Shown here: positions 13,829-21,284 of the stretch, piece after piece
Numbering within the stretch: position 1 is the first letter of the stretch
How the letters are laid out: each line of letters opens with the position of its first letter
Origin: Gammaproteobacteria bacterium
GTDB lineage: Bacteria > Pseudomonadota > Gammaproteobacteria > Steroidobacterales > SZUA-146
DNA length: 23,345 bases
Assembly: GCA_003228965.1 (NCBI GenBank)
Contig: QIGP01000191.1
Span: 1-23,345 of the forward strand
Direction of reading: 5' to 3'
The notes under the pieces: model-generated
Databases searched by the model: none
What the model was told of the DNA's origin: nothing
The model's input: the letters and a program-made list of their open reading frames with translations, nothing else
Program-made: the position numbers and the translations under genes

Positions 13829-14095
13829 CTATTCGCCGCACTTACGCTCGACGAACTCGACCAAAGTGCCAAGAGTCTCAAAAGTCTCAGCGCTTATCTC
13901 GGAGTCGTCGATAAAGAAATCGTACTGCTCTTCGAGAGCGGTCAGTATAGTTACCACGGCCATCGAATCAATTTCAGGGATATTCCCCAAAAGTTCAGTA
14001 TCTTCAGTAATGGCGTCACTATCGCTCAGCTGTAAAGTCTGAACAAGAATATCACGCACAGAAGTAAGCGTGGAAGGGGTGGTCGCATCAGTCAT
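13829..14095 (-). CDS. Acyl carrier protein, XrtA-locus type
   Basis: An 88-residue acidic protein of ACP size with four predicted helices and the phosphopantetheine site EIDSMAVV, Ser44 being the attachment residue (DSM rather than the DSL of fatty-acid ACP). The stretch LLGNIPEIDSMAVVTIL is typical of the discrete ACP that accompanies exosortase A hydrolases. It would carry an acyl or amino-acyl group for modification of the polysaccharide or its lipid carrier. The acyl-CoA/AMP ligase and PLP-dependent decarboxylase that often accompany it in XrtA loci are not in this window. It is the first gene of a four-gene operon. Its leader contains a GC-rich hairpin followed by eight U. Confidence 0.88.
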   Translation of the reverse strand: MTDATTPSTLTSVRDILVQTLQLSDSDAITEDTELLGNIPEIDSMAVVTILTALEEQYDFFIDDSEISAETFETLGTLVEFVERKCGE

Positions 14096-14116
14096 ATATA
14101 TTCCAACAGGTAAATC

Positions 14117-14143
14117 AAAAAAAATCGCGAGCGCGCTGCGCGC
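14117..14143 (-). terminator. GC-rich hairpin followed by U8 in the leader of the ACP operon
   Basis: On the minus strand GCGCGCAGCGCGCTCGCGA is followed by eight U (14117-14124), 22 nt before the ACP start. Several short GC stems are possible (CGCG/CGCG or GCGC/GCGC), so the fold is uncertain. It could end the transcript of the upstream TPR gene or attenuate the ACP operon. A TATAAA at 14182-14187 (minus) could be a -10 box just upstream, with no clear -35. Confidence 0.4.
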
Positions 14144-14202
14144 AAAGGCTATCGCCGTACGCCTGCAATCAACGTGTCTCGTTTATACGGTGAGTAAGTT
14201 CG

Positions 14203-14360
14203 GGCTAGCTAGTGCCCATCCACAAACGGTCTATTTCCCCAATATCGGCGTTGCGTAGATTTTTTAAATGCTCACATATGAGTATATGCTGCGCTTTAAA
14301 AAATCGACGCGCCTTGATCTTGGGAAAATATCCTCGTTTGTGGACGGACACTAGTTAGCC
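14203..14360. repeat. 158-bp imperfect inverted repeat (MITE-like or long hairpin)
   Basis: The left arm (14203-14268) and right arm (14295-14360) are imperfect reverse complements over about 66 nt. The outer 19 nt match at 16 positions (GGCTAGCTAGTGCCCATCC versus GGCTAACTAGTGTCCGTCC). The segment TCCACAAACG and the inner GATTTTTTAAA match perfectly, and the middle of the arms is more diverged, with small gaps. The loop is about 26 nt and contains CATATG. The right arm contains the TAG stop of the TPR gene, so the element has either supplied that stop or co-evolved with it. It could be a non-autonomous mobile element or a long 3' hairpin protecting the transcript. No target duplication is obvious. 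Confidence 0.6.
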
Positions 14361-15025
14361 GAGTCCGGCCATTTGCCGGCTCGTTGGAGAATGTTACGTA
14401 AGCCTGGAAGCGGATAGCCCATTTGGTAGGCCTTCACAGCATGGGAGTAAGCCTCATCGTATTCTTTGTTCTTGGCCAGTACCAAACCAATGTTGTACTG
14501 CACTTCAGCCGAGTTCGGCAATAAACGTTCAGCTTCAATAAAATGAATTTTAGCGTCTTCATAGTTATTTGTGCGAGTTTTGTACAAGCCGTAGAGAAGA
14601 TGCACATTGCCGTCTCGGGGTCGAAATGTCATTGCACGCTGAAAGTAGCACTCCGCCGTTCTCGGCAGCGCCTGACGGTGTTTGGGGTTCTTGCTGGTAT
14701 CGTATTTTATCACGGTGTACAGAGCTTTGTGATGATTGGGGAACGCACGCAGAGTGTAGTCAATGTCGCCGGTTAGCTGGTGTGGCTTCCTGGCGTGGCC
14801 GCGCAGGTTTTCAACACCACGGTCGAAGTGATTGTCTTCTACAATTTTCAGTTTGGTTTGATAATCTGTCGGATTGGTGTAGTCAAAAGGGCCGTATGCA
14901 TTGTTTAGCGAGCCGCAACTAAGGTCCATTTGCGCCCACGATGACAAGGATATCAGGACAGCGACAACACACAAGGTGGCGCGCAAACCAAAGGTCGAAC
15001 TGAAAGCGGAAATGGGTTTTATCAT
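14351..15025 (-). CDS. Exported TPR-repeat protein
   Basis: A 224-residue protein with a hydrophobic N-terminus (LRATLCVVAVLISLSSWAQ, likely signal peptide cleaved near residue 32). It then has a conserved-looking block with DYTNPTDYQTKLKIVEDNHF and GDIDYTLRAFPNHHKAL (about 49-102). Two to three TPR units follow: CYFQRAMTFRPRDGNVHLLY, YEDAKIHFIEAERLLPNSAE, YDEAYSHAVKAYQMGYPLPG. TPR units mediate protein-protein contacts. The DYTNP...RAFPNHH block recurs in small exported TPR proteins found near polysaccharide genes, by my recollection. It could scaffold the export machinery in the periplasm. It is on the same strand as the ACP operon but separated from it by about 255 nt containing the long inverted repeat, so it is probably a separate transcription unit. 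A small stem-loop TGCCC-ttctcg-GGGCA (15056-15071) lies in its leader. Confidence 0.8.
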   Translation of the reverse strand: MIKPISAFSSTFGLRATLCVVAVLISLSSWAQMDLSCGSLNNAYGPFDYTNPTDYQTKLKIVEDNHFDRGVENLRGHARKPHQLTGDIDYTLRAFPNHHKALYTVIKYDTSKNPKHRQALPRTAECYFQRAMTFRPRDGNVHLLYGLYKTRTNNYEDAKIHFIEAERLLPNSAEVQYNIGLVLAKNKEYDEAYSHAVKAYQMGYPLPGLRNILQRAGKWPDSAN

Positions 15026-15798
15026 GCGATGTGTTCTCGGTTAACTATTTGTCATTGCCCTTCTCGGGGCACATACATTGAGACCGTAAAATAATCGTTT
15101 GTATCCCAATAGTTAAGCGCTATTTTAAGCCATGAACGGTCATTTTGTAGGGAATCACGTCACAGCGCAGTGACTCGAATCAAGAAAGTTTGACGAAAAC
15201 TATTGCAAGCTATTGTTTCATATGCATTTAAAGACTCTAACGACGAAGATCATACAACGTGACAGCCATTAAATAGAACGAGTTTAACCCCTCACCAAGC
15301 GTCATAGGCAGACCGTGCCGCGCGCGGGAAATTGGGTCAAACCGTGTAGAGCCGAAGTTTCACCCAAACTATAACCCGTCAATTTCTGACGGACCCGATG
15401 AAATATTGCGAGTTGCCACGAATCGCGGTCCACTCTCAAGTTCCCGAAACCCTGGGTAATCACCTCGGGTCCTTCAAACGACTCCCCCGCTAACCTGTAC
15501 AGCCGCCGTAAAAGAATGGATGACGAAGCCAAAATCTGACACTCGCAACTGTGTTTTCCGGACTTTGGGTTCGTAGCAGCTGGCTCTATCAAGCCGAACT
15601 CTTTAGGTTACATTTTAGTCGCTCTGCGATTCCACGTTACGACGTCGAAATGCCGATCAGTAACCCCGTAGATAGTGATTCAATTGCGGCCTGCCGCACG
15701 CCCACTTTTGAGCGCAGTCGCGTATAATCGCCAAAACGTGTAAGCCGCTTGCCCTTGTATCAGTAAGCGATCAAGAAATCTGTTGCCAAGGACTAGAC
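15026..15798. other. Long intergenic region between divergent genes
   Basis: This 773-nt stretch separates the TPR gene (minus) from the amidotransferase gene (plus), so promoters for both should lie here. It contains a small stem-loop near the TPR gene, a CCGTCA-atttc-TGACGG hairpin at 15376-15392, and a TATAAT box near the right end. A minus-strand frame of 96 residues (15302-15592) starts MIEPAATNPKSGKHSC. It resembles no family I know and has no clear ribosome binding site, so I do not call it. The length is notable in an otherwise compact locus. Confidence 0.5.
15723..15728 (+). promoter_or_regulatory. Candidate -10 box for the amidotransferase gene
   Basis: A perfect TATAAT within CGCGTATAATCGCC lies 71 nt before the ATG of the amidotransferase gene. 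No good TTGACA-like -35 is found at 16-18 bp spacing, so the promoter may need an activator. Confidence 0.4.
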
Positions 15799-17622
15799 AT
15801 GACCGGAATTTGTGGCTGGAGCCATCCATCAGGCAACCATTCTGCTGACCAGGGAGTACTGCAATCGATGCAGCGACTGCTCCCACCTCTGCAGAAAATC
15901 AGCGAAGAAGCCAGCCTGGAATCCTGTGCCGGATGCAGCCAGGGCATCTCGACGGGCAGTCTTCACCGCAGCGATACGTTGCTGGTTCTGGTCGACGGCC
16001 ATCCTCGTTTTGCCCAGGAACAGCCGCCCGAAAACCGTGCAGCAACCATCGCCGCTTTATATCAAAGTCACGACCTTAAATTTGTCGAGCACGTAACCGG
16101 TACATTCGCTGTTGCCATCGTTGACGTAAAACGTAAACGCACGGTACTAGCGGTAGATCGCACCGGGACCCAACCGCTTGCCTACAACGTCATGAGCAAC
16201 GCCGTTGTATTTGGATCTACGGGAACGTCCGTGTACGCCCACCCGCAGGTCGAGCGCGGCATTGACCAACAAAGTATTTTTAACTATATCTACTTCCACA
16301 TGATTCCAAGCCCGCGCACCATTTTCAAAGCAGTGAGCAAGCTTCCACCCGCGCACATGCTGGTTGTTGAAGACGGAAAATCGATACTATCCCGCTACTG
16401 GCTGCCTGATTACACGCGAGCCAGTATAAACTCACTTAACGGTAAATTTCTAAACACATTGGGACGAGCCGTCGACCGTGCAGCTGACACCCAGGCTTCA
16501 GGCGCTTTTTTAAGTGGTGGCCTGGACAGCTCAACCGTATGTGGTCTCCTTCAGAAACAGCGCAAAGGCAAAACAGACGTATTCACCATCGGATTTGCAC
16601 AAGAAGGCTATGACGAACTCGAATATGCGCGCCTGGCCGCCGATCATTTTGGCTTGAACCTTACTTCTTATTACATCACGCCCGAAGACGTGCTCAACGC
16701 CATTCCTGAAGTAGCCAAAGCATACGATGAGCCGTTCGGTAACTCTTCGGCTGTACCCACACTAGTTTGCGCACGCATGGCGAAAAGCCATGGCGTAGAC
16801 ACGCTTCTGGCGGGCGACGGTGGCGATGAACTGTTTGGTGGCAACGAACGCTACGCTACGCAAAAACTTTTCGGTTACTACAACTACATGCCAAAGCTTG
16901 TGGACAAAGCGCTTATGCGGCCGTTCTTCTTTCGCGATAGCGTTAAGAAAAAATCCAGCGGCTTTCAACACAAAGTGCGCCGCTACATAGAACAAGCCAG
17001 CATGGACATGCCTGAGCGCACGCAAAACTACAACTTGCTTCATTTAATGGGTGCCGATGCCGTCTTCGGTGCACAGTTCCTCAGCTCTGTCGACGCCGAC
17101 GAACCTCGCCGTCTTCTACGCGCCGAGTACTGGCAAGATGGAATCCCCGACCAACTCGAGCGCCTGCTGTTCATGGACAACAAGTTTACGCTTGCCGACA
17201 ACGACCTGCGCAAGGTCAACCGCATGTGCTCGCTTGCCGGTGTGCAAGTAAAGTACCCCATGCTCGACGACGAAATGGTGTCGTTCTCAAACAGCATTCC
17301 AAGCAACGTTAAACTCAAGGGGCAAGAGCTGCGTAGCTACTTCAAGAACGAAGCCCGGTCGTTTTTGCCTGCAGAAATCATTAACAAAACCAAACAAGGC
17401 TTTGGCTTGCCGTTTGGTGAGTGGTTAAAACTCGATCCCGCCCTTTCAAGTCACGTCCACGGCAACATCCAGAGCCTGCGCAATCGCGAAATCTTCGCAC
17501 CTGAATTCGTCGACGACCTCATAGATAAACATGAAAACCAGCACGCCGCGTATTACGGAAGCCTGGTTTGGGTGATGGCGATGCTCGAAGAGTGGTTAGC
17601 GCAACACAACTTGAGTGTTTAA
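15799..17622 (+). CDS. Asparagine-synthase-like amidotransferase of an exopolysaccharide locus, with Thr at position 2
   Basis: A 607-residue protein with the two-domain layout of asparagine synthase B. The N-terminal class II glutaminase (Ntn) domain begins MTGICGW. Family members normally begin MCGIxG, with Cys2 as nucleophile; here position 2 is Thr and a Cys falls at position 5. The C-terminal ATP-pyrophosphatase domain has an intact PP-loop SGGLDSS (239-245) and GDGGDELFGG (339-348). The synthetase half should therefore activate a carboxylate with ATP. Such enzymes in polysaccharide loci amidate uronic acids or related groups (WbpS is a known example in O-antigen). Thr2 could be an alternative Ntn nucleophile or mean that free ammonia is used. 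The start is supported by AAGGA six nt upstream. It converges on the deacetylase gene with a 27-nt tail overlap. Confidence 0.88.
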   Translation: MTGICGWSHPSGNHSADQGVLQSMQRLLPPLQKISEEASLESCAGCSQGISTGSLHRSDTLLVLVDGHPRFAQEQPPENRAATIAALYQSHDLKFVEHVTGTFAVAIVDVKRKRTVLAVDRTGTQPLAYNVMSNAVVFGSTGTSVYAHPQVERGIDQQSIFNYIYFHMIPSPRTIFKAVSKLPPAHMLVVEDGKSILSRYWLPDYTRASINSLNGKFLNTLGRAVDRAADTQASGAFLSGGLDSSTVCGLLQKQRKGKTDVFTIGFAQEGYDELEYARLAADHFGLNLTSYYITPEDVLNAIPEVAKAYDEPFGNSSAVPTLVCARMAKSHGVDTLLAGDGGDELFGGNERYATQKLFGYYNYMPKLVDKALMRPFFFRDSVKKKSSGFQHKVRRYIEQASMDMPERTQNYNLLHLMGADAVFGAQFLSSVDADEPRRLLRAEYWQDGIPDQLERLLFMDNKFTLADNDLRKVNRMCSLAGVQVKYPMLDDEMVSFSNSIPSNVKLKGQELRSYFKNEARSFLPAEIINKTKQGFGLPFGEWLKLDPALSSHVHGNIQSLRNREIFAPEFVDDLIDKHENQHAAYYGSLVWVMAMLEEWLAQHNLSV

Positions 17623-18555
17623 TTGGTCAGGCTGCGCAAACTCGACAGGCGAGTCGAAAAAACTTCTGAGTACTTTCACCGTAAGCTTCCAGCCCACCGT
17701 TCGGCAAAAACCGACCCGAGGCAATTCGAAACTCGGCAGCTCTTTATTTACGTAGCCCCATTGCGTCGTAAAGGCGGCGTCGAAACCGAGTTCCGGCAGT
17801 ACCTGAGTGTGCTCGTACGAGAAGTCCTGGCCAAGCTTTCCATTTGGGTATGCAAAGAAACGCGGCTCCTTGCCCAACAGCTGAGTTAGAGCATCCCGGC
17901 CACGGATAATATCCGAGACGGCATCGGCAAGAGGAAGCTTAAGAAGAATGGGATGGCTGGACGTGTGTCCGCCAATACCCATTCCTGCTTCTGCAAGCGA
18001 TTTTATTTGTAGCGAACTCATCATCATGTCGTTCGGCAATTCGACCTCACAGACACGCGCCAGCTTATCAACGGCGCTCTGCCGCGCAGACAGCTCAAGG
18101 TACTTTACCGCAGGTATCAACGTGCGTATTGCCTGGATACGGTCTTGATTTGTGGCAAGTCTCAACGACCCCTCAAGCCCTATGGCTTCAAGCGATAACG
18201 TATTTTTTTGCGTTAGTCTGATTGACTCTATTAACGTGTCGTTCCACATTCGACCGCCATCTAGATAGTCGGTGGCGATAAAGAACGTCGCAGGACACTG
18301 CGCTCTTAGTAACTCTTCAAGAGCGACATCGTGGTTGTCTCGGTAACCATCGTCGAATGTAATTGCGACCGCGCGAGGCGGTAAGTTTCCTGCACGCATC
18401 GCGTCAACGCCGTAGTCCAAATCTACAACGTTAAAAAAATACTTTAGCGTCTTAAGCTGCTGGCGAAATACGTGGCGGTCAACCTGGTCGGGACGCAGAC
18501 TGTCGGCCTGCTCCGGAACCTGGTGGTAGTTCAGAACGACCAGTCGTTGCCGCAC
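17596..18555 (-). CDS. Polysaccharide deacetylase (NodB/CE4 family)
   Basis: A 319-residue protein with NodB-fold motifs. Motif 1 is TFDDGYRDN (66-74), with Asp68 as likely base and Asp69 as metal ligand. Motif 2 is HTSSH (His197, His201), completing a metal site. FFAYPNGKLGQDF resembles motif 3, with Asn where Tyr-Pro-Tyr-Gly is usual. The N-terminal RLVVLNYHQVP is the opening strand of cytoplasmic or periplasmic deacetylases. No signal peptide is seen, which suggests action in the cytoplasm or via a non-classical route. It probably removes N-acetyl groups from the exopolysaccharide or its precursor. It starts with GTG 2 nt after the ligase gene stop, and is the last gene of the right-hand minus-strand operon. 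Its 3' end overlaps the convergent amidotransferase gene by 27 nt. Confidence 0.87.
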   Translation of the reverse strand: MRQRLVVLNYHQVPEQADSLRPDQVDRHVFRQQLKTLKYFFNVVDLDYGVDAMRAGNLPPRAVAITFDDGYRDNHDVALEELLRAQCPATFFIATDYLDGGRMWNDTLIESIRLTQKNTLSLEAIGLEGSLRLATNQDRIQAIRTLIPAVKYLELSARQSAVDKLARVCEVELPNDMMMSSLQIKSLAEAGMGIGGHTSSHPILLKLPLADAVSDIIRGRDALTQLLGKEPRFFAYPNGKLGQDFSYEHTQVLPELGFDAAFTTQWGYVNKELPSFELPRVGFCRTVGWKLTVKVLRSFFDSPVEFAQPDQLNTQVVLR

Positions 18556-18557
18556 GG

Positions 18558-19889
18558 TCAGCGCTCCTGCAAAACCGCTTGTGACGGTTTCTGCATGGCG
18601 CCGCGCACCTCAAGCTCCTGAAGTTGTGAACTCACCTCGGTATAGTTCTCGGTCTCAGGCGGAGCCATCACAATCGATCTCAATATGATCGTGGTCGCGA
18701 CGAAATGCCAGTAGAGATCGAAGTAGGCGAGGCCAAGGAACGCACCACCAACAGAGTAGGCACAAAGACTCACAATAATCATGCGCGAAAGCGCAGCAAC
18801 CCATTTCAGGTCTTCACGTTTCTTGGCGATCGAAATAGTTCGGGCGCTGGATATGATCGTACCTGCACCAATCATCAGGAACATCACCAGTCCAACGTAA
18901 CCGTGCTCGGCAAGTACTTCAAAGTAAATGCTGTGGGCGTCGTGGAAATCGTCGGGTTCCGGCGCATAAAGCTGGAACAACTCCGGCATGAACGTACCAA
19001 ACCCGCCGCCCGTTAGCGGATAATCGTTGGCAAGATTTACGGCGAAATACCAGGCGTTAATCCGACCCAATGCCGAGCCATCTTCTTGATAGCTCCCGAT
19101 AGAAAAGATCCGTTCATGCCATGCTTCAGGCATGAGATTCCACATGAATATCGCGACTACAACCAGCACTATACCAATGAGGAATTTGCGCGAACTGTAA
19201 TACCAAAACACCACACCCATGGTACCCAATGCAAGAAACGCGCCTCGCGAGTGCGTGGTGAGAACAGCCAGAGCTGTAAGCGCCATCATAGCCAATAGCG
19301 CCCACTTGATACGCTTGTCCTCAGATTGCTGGAAGAGATAAAGCATCAACGGCATGGTCATGGTAAGGGCAAGACCGAGCGCGTTATTTCCATTAATGAA
19401 GCTTCCGGGTGGTCCCCATACCAGGTAATTTCCGCCCGTAATAATAGAAAAGAAACCACCTTTGACGCCGAAGAACCCCAACGAGAGGACCACCGTCCAA
19501 ATGAGGGCGTTCATCTGTTTTTTGTTGCGAATCAATATCATCGTTAGAACCGCGAATAACATGATTTTCATGGTTCTATCCCACTCAAGCATGGAATACG
19601 GGCGGTCGATTGCCATGAACGTACTGACGTTCATCCAGAATATGAAGGCGAACCACAGAACAAGAATGGGCATGATCCTGATGGACTTGGGCCCTTTGTA
19701 GAAGATCAATGCGACCAGCGTAGTCAGGCCAACCAACATTGCAAACGGAAAGTTGTACGCAAACCCCCATGTCAGTCGATGCGGGTTCATATAACCCAGC
19801 CACGACCACACCAGAATACCGATCCACGGCCTGGATAGAATGAGCGGCAGTGAACCTGCCACCAAAATTAGAATAAGTGCGTCTCTCAT
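18558..19889 (-). CDS. O-antigen ligase/polymerase-like membrane protein (exosortase A-associated type)
   Basis: A 443-residue polytopic inner-membrane protein with roughly ten to twelve hydrophobic segments. It has a large periplasmic loop containing RINAWYFAVNLANDYPLTGG and the conserved DFHDAHSIYFEVLAEHGYVG. The cytoplasmic-edge motif TTHSRGAFLALG precedes the loop. This is the Wzy/WaaL (PF04932) pattern. The N-terminal PWIGILVWSWLGYMNPHRLTWGF, split here as WSWLGYMNPHRL, is characteristic of the putative O-glycosylation ligase of XrtA loci (TIGR03097, from memory). It would polymerise undecaprenyl-linked repeat units or transfer chains to protein at the periplasmic face. ATG start; the C-terminal 40 residues are hydrophilic. 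It lies between the dehydrogenase and deacetylase genes, 35 nt and 2 nt away, within one operon. Confidence 0.88.
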   Translation of the reverse strand: MRDALILILVAGSLPLILSRPWIGILVWSWLGYMNPHRLTWGFAYNFPFAMLVGLTTLVALIFYKGPKSIRIMPILVLWFAFIFWMNVSTFMAIDRPYSMLEWDRTMKIMLFAVLTMILIRNKKQMNALIWTVVLSLGFFGVKGGFFSIITGGNYLVWGPPGSFINGNNALGLALTMTMPLMLYLFQQSEDKRIKWALLAMMALTALAVLTTHSRGAFLALGTMGVVFWYYSSRKFLIGIVLVVVAIFMWNLMPEAWHERIFSIGSYQEDGSALGRINAWYFAVNLANDYPLTGGGFGTFMPELFQLYAPEPDDFHDAHSIYFEVLAEHGYVGLVMFLMIGAGTIISSARTISIAKKREDLKWVAALSRMIIVSLCAYSVGGAFLGLAYFDLYWHFVATTIILRSIVMAPPETENYTEVSSQLQELEVRGAMQKPSQAVLQER

Positions 19890-19924
19890 TGCTTAAGTCT
19901 TGTTATTTCCAGTCAGCAGATCAG

Positions 19925-21241
19925 CTACCAGCACGCGCCGCGATACTCACAGGGCAGCTCTTCAACGTCGCTGAGCCCTACCAGATCGAGCAAATAGTGT
20001 TCAGCCGAAATATTGTCGCGCACTACACTGACAATGTCGCGATCACCAAGGCCAAGCACAATCACTTCGCCGTGTTGCAGTACTTCGTCGCAGGAATCGC
20101 ACATTAGTTGCGCAACGTGAGGAATGCTCTCTTCCAGGTAACGCTTGTTAGCCCCCATGATGCGCGCAAGGTTAACTTCCGGATCATAAATTTTAATGTT
20201 CATTCCCTTGCCGATCAATCGTTCGGCAAGGGTAAGTAGCGGACTCTCGCGTAAGTCATCGGTTCCGCTCTTAAAGCTTAGACCCACCATGCCAATTTTG
20301 CGCGTTTTCCGCGACAGCACGGTTTCAACCGCCAAGTTTATATGCTCTTCGTTACTCGGTAGCAATCCCGCCAACATAGGAATGTCGACGTCGTTCTCGC
20401 GAGCAACATGTAGTAAGGCACGAAGGTCTTTGGGTAAGCACGATCCACCAAACGCGAAACCTGGTCGCAAATAGGCTGTAGAGATATTCAGCTGCTTGTC
20501 TTCGCACACAAGGCCCATCACTTTCCTGGAATCGACACCGAGCGCTTGGGACACTCGACCAATCTCGTTAGCAAAAGTAACCTTAAGCGCGTGAAAAGCG
20601 TTGCAAGCGTACTTAACGCATTCTGCGGTACCCACGTCGGTGCTGATAAACTTGCCGGGCAAACCTCCAAACAAGGCTTCAAGCTGTGCCGTGGAGTCAG
20701 GGTGATTACAGCCCACAATCGTCATAGGTGGATTGTCATAGTCTTTGATCGAAGTACCTTCACGAAGAAACTCCGGCTGAAAGCACAAACCGAAATCGCG
20801 ACCGCTCTTCTTGCCCGAGTGCTTTTCAAGCAAAGGTTCAATTTCCGGTATGACCGTACCGGGCCGTACGGTTGATCGAATAACGATCGTATGAAAAGCG
20901 TCCTTATTGCGAAGCGCTTCGCCCATTTGTTCAGTCAGCCGTAATATGGCAGTCGTGTCCTGATCGCCATTTTTCTTCGAAGGTGTTCCAACGCACACGA
21001 ACGACAGCTCAGTGGCCGCCATGGCTTCGGCGCAGTTACTGGTGACGCGAACTCGGCCGCTGTTGACGGCCACTGCCATGGTTTCCTGAATACCTTCCTC
21101 AATAATAGGTGGCTTGCCGCTGGCAATCAGATCCAGCTTGGTCTGATCGATATCGACCCCATACACCGTGTGACCATCTCTTGCCAGACAGGCCAGCGAA
21201 ACGGCGCCCACATAGCCCAGACCGAAGATACTAATATTCAC
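19925..21241 (-). CDS. algD: GDP-mannose 6-dehydrogenase (AlgD-like nucleotide-sugar dehydrogenase)
   Basis: A 438-residue protein. The NAD-binding GLGYVGAVSLACLA (7-20) is followed by SFVCVGTPSKKNGD, FQPEFLREGTSIKDYDNPPM, KVTFANEIG and the catalytic block RPGFAFGGSCLPKDLRAL. Cys268 is at the same number as the catalytic Cys of Pseudomonas AlgD. The C-terminal domain has GLSFKSGTDDLRESPL and ends RGACW, echoing the AlgD terminus. Its similarity to AlgD (KKNGD, DYDxPPMT, RPGFAFGGSCLPKD, ending xxCW) is closer than to UDP-glucose dehydrogenases. Expected reaction: GDP-mannose plus 2 NAD+ to GDP-mannuronate, in the cytoplasm. GTG start with AAGGA seven nt upstream. No other alginate gene is present, so the symbol names the enzyme type, not alginate synthesis. 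UDP-sugar specificity cannot be excluded. Confidence 0.87.
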   Translation of the reverse strand: MNISIFGLGYVGAVSLACLARDGHTVYGVDIDQTKLDLIASGKPPIIEEGIQETMAVAVNSGRVRVTSNCAEAMAATELSFVCVGTPSKKNGDQDTTAILRLTEQMGEALRNKDAFHTIVIRSTVRPGTVIPEIEPLLEKHSGKKSGRDFGLCFQPEFLREGTSIKDYDNPPMTIVGCNHPDSTAQLEALFGGLPGKFISTDVGTAECVKYACNAFHALKVTFANEIGRVSQALGVDSRKVMGLVCEDKQLNISTAYLRPGFAFGGSCLPKDLRALLHVARENDVDIPMLAGLLPSNEEHINLAVETVLSRKTRKIGMVGLSFKSGTDDLRESPLLTLAERLIGKGMNIKIYDPEVNLARIMGANKRYLEESIPHVAQLMCDSCDEVLQHGEVIVLGLGDRDIVSVVRDNISAEHYLLDLVGLSDVEELPCEYRGACW

Positions 21242-21284
21242 TGTGCTTTCCTTTTTAGTTAGCGTGCCATCGCTGGCAGTCTCA

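Noticed and set aside
13822..13881. Longer N-terminus for hydrolase 2 from a TTG codon
   Set aside because: It would overlap the ACP gene by 53 nt and add a Ser-rich stretch not expected in the family; GTG at 13821 lies 7 nt after the ACP stop.
15302..15592. 96-residue minus-strand open frame in the intergenic region
   Set aside because: No convincing start signal or family resemblance; kept only as an open question.
19925..21241. Reading the dehydrogenase as evidence for an alginate operon
   Set aside because: No alg8, alg44, algK, algE or related genes are visible; the neighbours are XrtA-type polysaccharide genes.
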